Shown here one piece after another: positions 1-11,593 of a stretch of DNA of 64,000 bases. The position numbers and the translations under genes were made by a program. Every line of letters begins with the position of its first letter. The stretch's first letter is position 1. The DNA lies in NCBI GenBank assembly GCA_020091685.1, contig CM034613.1, positions 11,960,775 through 12,024,774 of the forward strand, in the 5' to 3' direction. Source of the stretch: Lutjanus erythropterus. Its lineage: Eukaryota > Chordata > Actinopteri > Lutjaniformes > Lutjanidae. Under the pieces are notes generated by a model. It did no database searches, was not told the origin of the DNA, and worked only from the letters and a program-made list of their open reading frames with translations.

Positions 1-262
1 CAGGGACAGTGGATGTTGGACAATCAATGAAAGCATTTATTAGAGAGTTTGGTATTTAATAATATTTGCACTCTGGGTGGACAAAATAACAGAATTGTCT
101 TGCATGTAATTGCTGAGTGGATAGAAACATGGTTAAGCACACAATGTTTGAGATTTTTCGTGGACTGTTAGAGGTGTTGATTCAAATGTTTTTTAATCCA
201 TTTTCTAGTAAATATCCTGTTAGTTATGCTTTTTTTTTTTACCAGTGTTGATGAGTAACCTA

Positions 263-666
263 TACAACCATGAATCAAAAAAAGTTGGGACACTGTATAA
301 CATGTAAATGAAAACACAATGCAATGATTTAAAAGTCGTTTTTGATCTATTTTCAATTGAAAACAGAACAAAGACAAGATATTTGTTGTTTAAATTGATT
401 ATTTTTTGCAAATACACACTTTTTTCTGATTTTGATTCCTGCAACACATTCCAAAAAAAGTTGCTGCTTTTTTGATGTATTGTAGGCATTAAATTCATGA
501 GTGTATATTTGCAAAAAACAATAAACTTTATCACTATGAGCATAAAATATCTTCTGTTTAAACAGTATTCAATTGAATATAGGTAAAAAAGGATTTCCAC
601 ATCATTGCCTTTTATTTTAATTTGCATTTTACACAGCGTTCCAACTTTTCTGAAATCAGGGTTGTA
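263..666. mobile_element. Short Tc1/mariner-type MITE (about 400 bp)
   Basis: The element starts TACAACCATGAATC and ends with the inverted GATTTCAGGGTTGTA. Just inside each end is the fish Tc1-type block AAAGTTGGGACACTGTATAA, or its diverged reverse complement. TA dinucleotides at both ends fit the Tc1 target-site duplication. No transposase reading frame remains, so it is an internally deleted copy. The same family leaves fragments at 23016-23400 and 63430-63970. Family recognition rests on memory of common fish repeats. Confidence 0.75.
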
Positions 667-2600
667 AATACTTGCCCTGTTTCTTGTCTTGTATAATTTT
701 TCCAGTATTTGGAACATGACATCCACTTTTTGGGACTTTTGTCCATACATACACAATTAAAAACACAATTCAGTTACAGCCCCATTTGGCAGTAAGATTT
801 TGACATTTGCCTTGTTTATTATTGAGTGTTTTTGACATTTCATGGTAGTGGAGGAAGGCTAGATTTGAAACAATTTATATTGAAGCTTAATCTCAATAAA
901 CAGAACAATAAAAGCTTCAGTGTTTAGTGCAGGGCTATTATATTGGACCAAATTCAACACCCTGGCACTTATTGATGCCTCAATCAGGGGCCGGATTCTT
1001 ACTTTGGCCCCCTCATATTTTAAGTGTCCATTCATGACAGTGTGAACTTGAATATGACATACTTTTCCTGTAGTCTGCCTCATCTGGGCTTTATTGTGGC
1101 TGAGAGTCATAATGGGAAATCTTAAGTGTCATTTTGACTGGGTTCATTACAACAGATCAGTGATGTGAGTGAGTGTTGCTTTGATGTTTGTGCTTCAACT
1201 GTGAAAGACACTGTGACTGCAGCTCTCAGGACTCTGTACAGCAGCTGTGTACAGATGTGTATGGAGCTGGATGAAATTTGCATGCATGTATTTTAGAGAT
1301 TTAGGGTGCAAAATGAAGGAAAATAGAAACACGATCTTAACCTTTGAGAAATTAAAGGCTCTGTGTTACAGTGGATGTCTGCAGGTTGTTTCTAATAAGT
1401 ATTCAGATTTGATTACAGTGTAAGAAATTGCTTTTAATAATCAGATAGATTCAGTATTAGTGATTAAAAGGTTAGTAAATCACTGTCCTCTTGAGGCATG
1501 CTAAGTTTAATGTGTACAAACTTACTATTTGTTATTATCAAGAGCAGGTATCTTTGTGTTTCTGTGGGGAATGGACTAGATTTGACTCCATCAAATGACA
1601 TGCACACTCAAAAAGAAAAAAAAGAAATCACATTACAAAGCAAAGGCAGCAAAAATCAGGAGGTAATTGCCTTTGTCAGTGTCAGTCCTTAATCCAAGAA
1701 CTGGATGCAGGAGTGAGTGTTATTCAGCAATTAGCTACAAACTGGGCCTCTTATAATCAACACTGAACATTACGCATTTCATTATCATGAAGTGGGAACA
1801 TGTGGGAAGCTCATGTGGGAGGCCACTAACGTCAAACAGTTGATTTTCTACTTTCACAGCACAAAAAAAAAGAAAAAAAAAGAAAAGAAAAAACACTACA
1901 TGCTACTCGCTCTAGGAAATCCAAGAGGGGGGGAAATCACAAAGGGGTGAAAACAAATAAAAGTAGAATTATATATTCATAAAAAAAAGTGATGCAAAAT
2001 TTGAAGTGAAAAATAAACCAAAAAAAAAAAAAAAAAAAAAGGTTGAGACCAACTTACGATTTGCCGCTGTTCAAAAAAGTGGCTTCAAAAACTAAAGAGG
2101 GGGAAACAAAAACGTAATATTAGAATGATCACCTTCTAAAAATAAATTATATGCCTTTTTCACAGCAGCCATTTTGACATGAAACGGTAGTTTAAAAACA
2201 GGCGTCATCAATGTTACTAATTGAGGTGAAAGTGCTGCTATTGTGCACGTTGGCTCACTAATACATGGAACAGGATGTTAATTAGTATCATTGGTTACAT
2301 CTGTGTTTAAACCACAATTTCATATCAATATGACTGCTGTGAAAAAGGTCTATTATTACCATAAACAGGGAGGGCAAGTATGGAAACTAAATAAAAAAGG
2401 ATTTTTTTCCCCTAATGATAATGCCCTTCCACTGGCACATTTTCACTAGAAATGTGTTCAACTTGAAAGAAATCACTGCTAAAGCTAAAATAAGATGCAT
2501 CAACTCAAATCAAATTCTGTTAAGGTCTCCTTTCCTCATTTTAAAACTACAATTCACACATTTAAACTGTCATGTCATTATGGCCTGAAACATTTATCAG
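667..2600. other. Intergenic, no gene seen
   Basis: This stretch is AT-rich with several A-rich runs, including a pure poly-A tract at about 2020-2040 and A/G-rich tracts at 1861-1893. Short open frames of 60-85 codons occur on both strands. They show no domain, no good splice context and no compositional bias, so I do not call them genes. Confidence 0.6.
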
Positions 2601-2623
2601 ACAATGTGTCAAAACTGATTTAA

Positions 2624-3132
2624 TGTCAAAGTCACACTCCTTCCAGTGGACCACCATGGGACCTTACACCAGCAGAAATATGAACCTGGGTGAATGGCGA
2701 CAGACAAATTATTTTACAGTCCTGTTTGAATTGTGCCATGAATCACACAAATGACAGCTGTCAATTTAAAAGATAATTTTACGTGTAAAAAAAATCCCTG
2801 TTTGTTGTAAAACTCATAACAGGATAAAACACAAAGGATAAAAGCTGGATCAGGTAAGATAACGTTAGGAGGTGCAGAGATGTTGTTGATTATGTATATT
2901 ACATGAGAGCAGTTTCACACAGAACTTAACTGTGACAAAATGCAACTTTCTTGACTCATAAATTAACTTGAAAGTGACAGACAAATTAAAATGTGTAAAT
3001 AAACATGTGTGCAATTCATGGAAAAACTCAAGCAGGAACAAAAAATAATTTCTCTCTCGCAATTGACTACTGTTCATATTTTGTTTCTGAAATAAGGTCC
3101 CATGAGGCACACAGGAAGGGATGTGACTTTGC
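2624..3132. repeat. Long imperfect inverted repeat (about 130 bp arms)
   Basis: The left arm at 2624-2753 is the diverged reverse complement of the right arm at 3004-3132. Matching pieces are GGTCCCATG (right) against CATGGGACC (left), TTCATATTT against AAATATGAA, ATTCATGG against CCATGAAT, and GTGACTTTG against CAAAGTCAC. About 250 bp separate the arms. The structure would fold into a large hairpin, and an old foldback or MITE-like element is the simplest reading. No protein is encoded. Confidence 0.7.
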
Positions 3133-3159
3133 CTCTACAGATCAAAACTTGAAATTTCT

Positions 3160-4860
3160 AAAATAATAACAATTATAAAGAAACCATGACTTTTTTCAGC
3201 AGTGCAGAGATGTGTGCTTTCTGGAATGAATGGATTTCATTTTAGGTGGAATTTCTCTTTCAGCTATTTCAAAATGAGTAATTTATCATAGATCTAAAAG
3301 TCAATAAAATGCAGTCTATCAGTTAGAGACAAGACTGAACTTGGTTGTTTTTGAGAAGCAAATATTTAATTGTCAAATGAACAACTAATGGGTGTTTCTA
3401 ACACTTTTATCTGCAAATTTGATTATATTTAAATAAAACCACTGAGTGGAAATGACATTGCCACTGCCAGGGTTGGTGTTTGCTTTTTGTAGCATCACTG
3501 AGGCTCAACTGGTCATGCAAAAAAAAAAGAAAAAAAAAAGAAAATATTACTATTAAAATAATGTTTGTCTGTAAAACCTAACCTGCATCTTTGTGCTCAG
3601 GCTTCTACAGATATGCACACTGACATCAACCGATATGAGGAGGACAATATCAGACACTGCCAGCTTCAGAGTGGACACTGAGCATCACCAGTCTGGGAGA
3701 ACTTTTGGCTCCACACTCTTTCCTCCTGGCTGCCCTCCTTTTTTTTTTTTTTTTTTACAGGGGCCAGCGTAAAGGGTCAGCTGCAGAACAGCGCCCCTGG
3801 AGCCTGGAGGGACTCCTGCTCAAGGACACTTCCAGAGGACACACTTGGGGCCAAGGGGGTGGGGTACAGTATGGGGGTAAAGCTGGGATCTTGAAGTTTT
3901 GGAGGGCTATTGTCAACTGCAAGTCTACCCCGCCTTACCGCTGTAAACCTTTCTTGCAAATCTGATTAGAAGTTTTTCACGTATGTCTGTAGAACTGATC
4001 AGTCTAAGCTATGAAATGATAAATTCAAGACAACTTATAGGTGTAGGCCTGTTTCCAGCTCATTGCAGGCCCCTCTGAAGGCCTCCCTCCACAGCTTAGA
4101 ATATACTGCAACTGAATGAATGAGGTTCTCAATCTGCAAATAAACTTAAGTTATAATATCAGAATTACCAAATGCACAAATTATGGCACACCAATGCTAC
4201 AGAAATCCCAGGTCCATGACTGCACAATACATCAAAACACTGTTGTGTTAATGTTCCTTAAAAAACGCACCCACTTGTCATTGAGGGGGAAAAAAGCATC
4301 TTGCCTGAAAAATTACATCATTCGTGAGAAATTTGCTGCAGAAAATACTGTCTCAGCACCGCCAAAATCACAAAGAAAACAGGAAAAACACGTCTTAGGA
4401 GTCAATGTCAACGACTGCACATCAAGTTACAGGTGGGGCCAAAACACAGGACGAGAATAAAAAACCCTTTAAAAACATATCTCCAGAAAAAGGGCGACCC
4501 GTTTTGAACACTGTCCAGAAAAGACTGGAACAATCTTCCATATTTCTTCCCTCGAAAATAAGACCACAATCTGATCAACAACAAGGCAACACAGCAGCCC
4601 TGAAAAATGGAGCTTTTCAAATGTCTTATTTCGAAAAACAAAAGCAAAAATTTTGGTGGTGGAAGCTACTTAAAACTAGTTTTTCTGCGCAGCTGCTCAC
4701 ACTGCCATCACAAAATGTACGCCACTAAAAGCCAAACACAGTCTCAGGAATACCAGCAGCCAGGAAAAATGCATTAAAAATAAAAACAAAAAGTCCAAAA
4801 GACGGTTCAAAGTCAGGAAAAAAATAAAAAAAATAGGGAAAAATCTCTCGGTTAAAAATA
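3160..4860. other. Intergenic, no gene supported
   Basis: The stretch holds a T-tract at 3740-3757, A-rich tracts near 3521-3545, and a moderately GC-rich patch at 3760-3960. Overlapping plus-strand open frames at 4116-4728 and 3705-3965 have low-complexity Lys/Gln- or Gly-rich translations without recognisable domains. If the minus-strand promoter proposed at 4864-5165 is real, this stretch would be its first intron. Confidence 0.5.
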
Positions 4861-4865
4861 CTCAC

Positions 4866-5165
4866 CAGGAGCTTAATACTAAAAATGAGTAAAATTCAAC
4901 GCTGTTTTTACTTGAGTAGGTAAAGATCCGCTTACGGACGGACGAGCTCTGCAGGCTGGCTGATTGTATCACCTTGAAACCAGTCGGCACGAAATGGCGT
5001 CGACTCACACACGCAAGAGAACAGTCACGCCCACCGCCGCATCCCGGTTTCTGATTGGATGTCCGGACAGGGCTGTGTGGATATACGTGACAGTGATTGG
5101 CCGAGTCGCTTGCCAGTCCGGCTCAGGAATGACGACACATACTGTACACGACATACTGTAGTGGA
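4866..5165 (-). promoter_or_regulatory. Possible minus-strand promoter and non-coding first exon
   Basis: About 250 bp here are richer in GC and CpG than anything within 4 kb either side. Two ATTGG motifs, at 5055-5059 and 5096-5100, read as CCAAT boxes on the minus strand. Downstream on the minus strand, an AGCTCCTG|GTGAGTA splice donor lies at 4866/4865. This is the arrangement expected of a housekeeping-type promoter with a short untranslated first exon, whose gene would continue left beyond the window. No matching coding exon is visible in positions 1-4860, so the gene itself is not identified. Confidence 0.35.
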
Positions 5166-5449
5166 CCGGGTTGATTTATTTTTTGAAGGCTTATTAATAC
5201 TTAAGGAAATCCAACACAACATATTGTTTCGCGGCTTTGAAAAGTTAATTTCAAAGTTGAAATCAAAACTTTCTTGTTTTTCTTTTTTTTTTTTTTTTTT
5301 AACAAAAAGCAGAGACACAGAGATGCAGTTGGCAGCTGTGATGAAAGCAGACAGACGGGAAGGAAACGTCTGAAACAATGTAACAAGTTAAAGTGATGAA
5401 AAATGTGACAATGTGGAAATCTGTTTGTTTTCATCATATTTTAAAGGCT

Positions 5450-6470
5450 TTAGTTATGGAGTCACAGGAGTGCCATAAAAAGAGGAATAAATAAAAGAAT
5501 AAATTAGTAAATAAAAAAAAACAATAACTGTAATACTTTAAACTGTTTTCACATGTATAGATTTATTTGTACATTTAAAAAATAAAATCTATATTTATTT
5601 TTGTAATGACATTACTCCACTTTTTCTGTATTTCCATAATTTTGTATTTATATTTTTATATAATTTATTCTGTATTTCAAGCAAAAGATTCAAGCAAAAG
5701 CATGAGAAAAAAATAAACAGTAACATGATAAAGGATGAGAATAAATATATTATGTTTATTTAAAAATAAATCTTATGTAACAGAAAATCCCAGTAGTTTA
5801 AAAATGTATTGGTGGCTTTATTCTGTGGAGTCGTGTGTGTGCCATAAAAAAAGAATAAATCTATAAATGGATAATAAAATAAATGTGGCAATAGAAAGAG
5901 GAATTAGAAAAGAAGAATTAAATAAAATATGAGTAAAAATAAATAAGTAAACACATAACTGTGGAAATATTGAGACAAAATATAAAACAATAATTCTATG
6001 CATTTTCATTCATTTTCACACTTATTTGTTGATTTATTTCTGTATACATTTATATATGTTATATGTTTATTTTTGCAATGAAATTACTCTATTTATTTAT
6101 TCTATCGATTTATTTATTTATGTAATGACACTTATTCTGGCAGGATTCAAGCAAGATCAATGGGGGAAAAAAACAATAAAAATATAATGGATAAAAATAA
6201 ATAAATAAATAACATCATATACAAGTAAATAAATGAATAATGAAAAGATCTACATAAAATAAAAATAAAATGCGTAAAATAAAATAAAAATATAGAAAAT
6301 ATTTATGAAAATAAATTAACAAATAAGTGTGAAAATAAATGTTTTTTAAATGTCGATCAAATTTTACACATTAAATTATTAATTTTATTTTGTTGTTTCT
6401 TTAGGTAATTTTGTTGTTTCACAGACCACACCCAAAAAAGCACACATTTTATTTATTTTAATCAAAACGG
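5450..6470. repeat. AT-rich low-complexity block (AAAT/AATA runs) with internal duplication
   Basis: About 1 kb is dominated by AATAAATAAA and TTTATTTATT runs. A unit containing TGCCATAAAAA followed by GAATAAAT occurs at about 5470-5495 and again at 5838-5860. A unit containing GATTCAAGCAA occurs near 5690 and 6140. The block is a diverged tandem duplication overlaid by simple repeat. It lies just beyond the 3' end of the formin gene, and the TTTATT at 6448-6453 could serve as that gene's minus-strand AATAAA signal. Confidence 0.6.
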
Positions 6471-6670
6471 ATTTTAATGCATCTTAACTTTAAAACTCAA
6501 ACATGATTAGAATTGAATGGCATGAGAAATCTCACGCACCTGTCCATTTTCTGACCGATAAACAACAGCGAAAATGTGACTTCCAACAAAACTGTCATAA
6601 ATAAAAATCAGAAACAATATTGTTCTAATGCACCAGTGACTGCATGGCTCTTGAAAACACATCAGCAGGG

Positions 6671-9600
6671 TCACAACTTCAGTTTCCGCGAGAAAGGACC
6701 TGAGAAGCAAACAGAATGTGTGGGTTCAGTGTAACGTATCTGATGTGACAAAAAGAGGAAGGAAATTAAGTAAAGAGAAGCAGCTTGAAGTACCTTGGAT
6801 ATCAGTCGTCCTCCTGCGGTTTCTAGGCAGAGTGACGTCCAGTCTTGGGGTGGACTCAGGTGTTCTCAGCACCTCCTCCAGTTTACGCTGCTCCTCATTT
6901 TCCTGGTGGATCAACAGACAGCAGTTTAACAAATTCAGAAGATCATTTTGTCCAGAATGAAACTTCACTTTAAGAGCATCTGAAATAAAAACCTGAGTTG
7001 TCGTCTTTTGTTGTTGTTTCCTTCTGGCTGCAGGAGTGTTTGGGCCGGGGCTCTCTGTCCCACTTCTCTGTCGTTCCCTCTCTCGCTGCAGGAGGATGGC
7101 CTGCTGTGTGGTCCTATACTCCAAAGAAAAGTTGCTGACGGTTCTGCAGAAGTCCTCTGCTTTTGTGTCTCTCACCATAGCTTTGGAGTAGCCGAGAAAC
7201 AAGAGGAAAGAGTGGAATCTGGAGAAAATGGAAAGAAAAACAGCAAGTTTTACTCCACGACAAGAAACACACAGAAGCTACAGCAAATCAAGGAACATAG
7301 TAAATGTCAACAAAATGAAATACACCTGTTGATAACCCGGCGATGGACGGCTCTCAGGACCTTCAGCCTCTCCTCGCACTCTTTCAAAATCTTTGGCAAC
7401 CTGTGACGAAGAGGGCCCTCCGGGGCCTCATCTCCTCCTCCCTTCCTCTTCTCCACCTTTCCTCCTTTCTTCTTGTCCTCTGCCTTGTCCAGAATCTTTA
7501 GCTGCTCCCATGATGCTTTGCACACGGCCTCTAGCTGGGCAAAGTTGGACTGGACCAAGGAGTAGTCGCACTGAAAAGAGGAGATAGAGACATAAAGTTT
7601 GTGCATTTTGAAGTGAATTCACAGTGGATTGTGACTTAAATAGATTTTAATCAATACGGAGGTGCTTGCTTATCCAAATGAAAAAAAAAAAAGTAAAAAG
7701 TAAAAAGTAAAAAAAAAGAAATACCAAAATGTTATATTATTTCCTAGCTAGCAAAAACAAACAAACAAAAAACTGTATTGTTTGCTATTTATCTTAAAAG
7801 TCAACAAAACATTACATTGTTTACTCGTTAGCTAAAAAGTTGGTTAGTCTAGTTAGCCTCCTCATGATGTCTTAGTGGAGAGTTATTTTGTCCAATCTAC
7901 CTTGAAAAGGCAACTATTTTAAAAGTTAGACCTCCTCAAGTGCAAGTTTAAAGTTATTATTTGATCAATAAATTGGAGTTTTGGTGCCACAGAATTAAAT
8001 TTAATCTGGGTTTAGAGTTAAAACTAAACTGAGGTTTAAACAGAGGTTTAAATTTAATCTTTCTCAATTTGAACTAGTTTAAATTTAAACATAAATTAAT
8101 GTTAAACCATGATTAATCAGGTTTAAATTCGTTTTAGGATTTCATTTGTTTACTACAAGTTATATCTGGATAATCCTCCCTCAGACTGAGATGCAGCACA
8201 ACATACACTCTCAGACTGCACGCACACACACACACACACAGAGTCACAACTACACACCTTGGCAGCTTTAGTAACAGCAGTGATGTCAGAGTAGAGGTCA
8301 GACGATTGTGGATAGAGCTGCATCAGTAGCACACAGACGTGATGCAGCAGGGGCTGGCGAGTGTGTGTGTCCCTCACCTGGGACAGCTTCCCCAGGTAAC
8401 TCAGCTCAAAACCACGGGCCTTGACATCATAAAATGCATTGTGAGACTCAGTAACAGATAACAGCGCATTAAAGATTGATAATTAAGACTGGGATGACAA
8501 CACACTCACCTTGCATCCATTGAGAAAGTTACCGATGGCTAACACTGTTGCTAGAATATATCTAAAGGTCTGGCTGGCTGAAAGCTGTTCCATGGCCAAC
8601 TTCAGATGGAAGAGAGGCTCTGCTATTTCCTGTTGAGTGGGGGGACACAGTTAGAAGACATCGTAGTGATTCATACGCACTAGGTGAGCCATCGCATCCA
8701 TGTTTTATTTTTAGTCTGGTGACATATTTGGTGATAAGAAGTCATCGCAGCCGTGTTTTTTCTCCGCATTTCTTCAGGGATTACCTGTCAATCAAACCAT
8801 ACTGTGATAGATGTGTTGATGACTGCAGCTTGTGTATGTGAAACCACCACGCCAGTGCTCGTGTTAACTATCTAGATTTTGCTTTCACTGAAAATGCAAA
8901 TCTAGGACGACTTATCTGACACATGTAGATTGAATCACTGCATCAGTTAGACTGGGATGCACCAACAGATGAGTGAGTTCTAATCAGAATCCAGATTTAA
9001 AAATAGAGAGAGCTCTGTTGCACAATTAAAAATTAATCTCTGCTATGTAAATCCAGGTTTATTGATGTAAATTAAATTGAGTGTAATTAGTATGAAGATG
9101 CTTACTTACCCAAAAAAAACAAAATAAATAAGTAAAAATACATCTGATTGCTGTTGAGACAGTGTTAACTTTCAGCTACTCTGTATTCATTAACAAAACA
9201 TACTTTAAAAAAAAACAAAACTAGCCAAACAATTAACAAAACATTACATTGTTTGCTAGCTGGATAAAATGCAAACAAAATGTTACAGTTTTTGTTTGCT
9301 AGTTAAAAAGTTAACAAAACATTACATTGTTTGTCAGAGGCAGCAAAACAGACATCTATGTTTACAAAATGCTGTTGAGTAAAACATTTTAAGGGCCAGA
9401 ACAGCATTTCATCTCACTCTATCACATGTTCTCTCTTCTGTAACTCACCCTCTCTAAGGAGTCGTAGTCCAGAGCAAAGGCCCACAGCTCAAGCCTGGAT
9501 TTTAAATGTGGGATTTCCCCCAAAGTGAGCAGGCAGAGCTCAGCGGGGGCCAGAGGGGAGTGGGGGTTCTGGGCCTTGGCCTCTTTGATCAGACAAAGTT

Positions 9601-11593
9601 CCTCTTCTGTTGGGATCAGTGCTTGAAGACGCTGTTTTAGGAGGGAATATGGAAAGAGATGAGCTCATACTGCAGTACTTTTCAGGACTTCCGGCTCTGT
9701 CCGTCCTTATCTGCATTGTGCCCATGTTTCATTTTGCCGTATTATCAAAGATATGTTAAGGGCAACAAATTGTCTATCCAACAAAATTAAACTTTAGAGG
9801 TTAGGCAAATGCTGAGGCTCAGATTGTGGAGGACATGACCTCAGCTGTACCTGTATGTCCTCTCTGTCCAGCACACTGCTGTCCATGCTGTAGATAGCCG
9901 GGGGGAGGAGGCGGGGAGGGGGCAGGCTGCTCAGGGCGATGGTTATGATGTTACTCCTCTTCATCCCCAACACTGAGACTGAGGGCTGCTTCTGTGTAGG
10001 GACACATAGACAGACATGGAGATACTATATGCACATATTCTTGAAAGTGCATTTCAGGGTTGCATTCATGGTGTAAAATTATCTTTTTGCCCACTTACAA
10101 AATGGCAAGTCAGTCTTCACATCTCACCAGCCACTCAGTTGATTACCATTGTTCTTATTTTTAGCAGCATTTAACAGGTGGCTGGTGCTAATTTTGGCCC
10201 CGGGTTGTGACAAAACAAGTTGCCTAATCCTTAGTACTGCCCCTTTTGCTTTACGCTTTCTCCTGTCCTGTTTACTGTGCTCGTCTATGCTGAAAAGAAA
10301 ACCAAATTTTGAAGATTGTTACACGATGTTCCTGGGGGAGCTGTAAAAGTGACATAGCTTATAGAGGTACTGTCTAACCACATCTTAAGTTAGCTAATGT
10401 CAGATATAAGATGCATACCAGTGTTAATGTGAGGGGTCACCAAATGCAGTGTAACACCTGTTAAACTAAGTCAGAAAAATAAAAATAATTTGTAATTTAA
10501 ATCCCAAGGCTTTGTTGTATTAGTTCACATTACTTTTTGAAAATTAATCAGAAATATTTTATGGTAAATTCAACCTTACAACACTGAAACTTGAAAGGAA
10601 AGCAAGGAAGCATTGATCTAATGTTTTTCTAACATAAGCTATCAAATTAACTAGCTAGCAACAATTGAGTTAGATTACATATCTAGTAGCAATTTAGCTA
10701 GCATTTTGCTAACATGATCTAACTTAAGGTTATGATATCATATCTAAACAGTACACTAAACATTTTAGGTGAGAGATAGGTAATTTAGTAGCAAAATTTG
10801 GAGCCAATTCTGATCAGCACTGCCTAGTTTGACAGTTTGAATTGAGTTTTGTGAGCAGTTTGCATCCAGATGATGCTGCCATCCCCAACCAATTTCATTG
10901 AGTATGCATTTGTTTTGGTCTGAGATGGTGGTGCTCTACCGCAACCTCTAGGGTAAGTGTCATATACAGCGCCTTTAACCATCTTCAAAATCTCGGTTTC
11001 TTTTCAACATAGATGCGAAGCTTAATTGTTAGTGAAGCACAGAGCAAAAAGGGGTGGAACTCATGATGGGTCATTAGTCAGTAGCAGGTTTACATTTCTG
11101 AGACATCATCCTGTCTTATTGGTCTTACCTGCCTCCCAGAAACCACAGTAAAACTGGTGCTATGGCCTTTAGATTCAAACAGGTACTCTAGTCTGTTTGT
11201 ATCCAAATTGACCGGCTCGAGTCCGGCCCAAATCGTCTGAGTCCCAAACCGAGTCATCCTGGGAAGGGGAGCCATACTTTGCAGTTCCCTCCAGTGGAGC
11301 TTCAAGGTGCGACATTTGCCTGTGGCACCTTTTTGAGAGGCCGAGGGCAAAGGTGAGGCAAGCGGAAGAGGTGGAGGAAGAGGAGGGGGTGCTGGAGGTG
11401 CTTGGAGACACGGTGATGATGATTCATGGTTTGGATTCGTTCCCTCGTCCTCTGTGCTGTCTTCTTCATCCCAGAGGTCAGAGAAGTCTAAGGTGTTTAG
11501 GCAAAGACGTGCAGCCGGTTTTAGGAATGAATTCCAGGACTGATCGAAATCCCAGGTTACGGGGTTATCCTTGGTTTGATCCGACTCCTTCAT
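6671..11593 (-). CDS. FHOD1/FHOD3-like formin, short form (FH1-FH2, 559 aa)
   Basis: Nine coding exons on the minus strand: 11593-11129, 9991-9851, 9631-9449, 8629-8510, 8419-8258, 7570-7326, 7218-6993, 6902-6794, 6699-6671. All have GT-AG borders and compatible phases, giving 560 codons with the stop. Formins of this family nucleate or cap actin filaments and organise stress fibres. Residues 66-83 form a short proline-rich FH1. FH2 runs from about 95 to 485 with FHOD-like blocks such as [71 protein letters not shown] and FSLEYRT. A Lys/Gly-rich insert at 388-405 is unusual. The tail ends RNRRR then PFSRKLKL. The N-terminal GBD/FH3 half of FHOD proteins (about 1,100-1,400 aa) is not found. 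An in-frame TGA lies at 11618-11620 just upstream of the chosen ATG, unless an unseen exon splices in between. Family assignment is strong; which FHOD paralog is uncertain. Confidence 0.88.
8221..8240. repeat. CA microsatellite
   Basis: A CA dinucleotide run lies in the formin intron just downstream (minus strand) of the exon ending at 8258. Other short CA/GT runs in the window are at 16483-16502, 19923-19944 and 25643-25660. Confidence 0.9.
8985..9330. repeat. Dispersed repeat, copy 1 (second copy at 20262-20620)
   Basis: The block in the formin intron beginning GAGCTCTGTTGCACAATTAA recurs in the tail-anchored gene's intron at 20280. The two copies also share TATGAAGATGCTT, CAAAATAAATAA, ACAGTGTTAAC, CTCTGTATTCATTA and repeated ACAAAACATTACATTGTTTG units. 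Similarity is roughly 80% by eye with small indels. The copies are in the same orientation. A more diverged relative may lie at 7650-7870. I do not recognise the family, and no coding frame is present. Confidence 0.8.
10223..11060. repeat. Diverged inverted-repeat-ended element in formin intron
   Basis: The left end carries TGCCCCTTTTGCTTTACGC. The right end at 11041-11057 carries AGAGCAAAAAGGGGTGG, roughly its reverse complement. The interior has GCTAGC/CTAGCTAG-type motifs. The same right-end block occurs at 27050-27071 and 53556-53575, where a better-preserved copy (53232-53583) shows clear inverted ends. This looks like an old non-autonomous DNA transposon family. Confidence 0.5.

Noticed and set aside
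4116-4728. Two overlapping plus-strand open frames (114 and 107 codons)
   Set aside because: Composition is like translated AT-rich intergenic DNA (Lys, Asn, Thr, Gln). There is no recognisable motif, and the two frames compete for the same bases.
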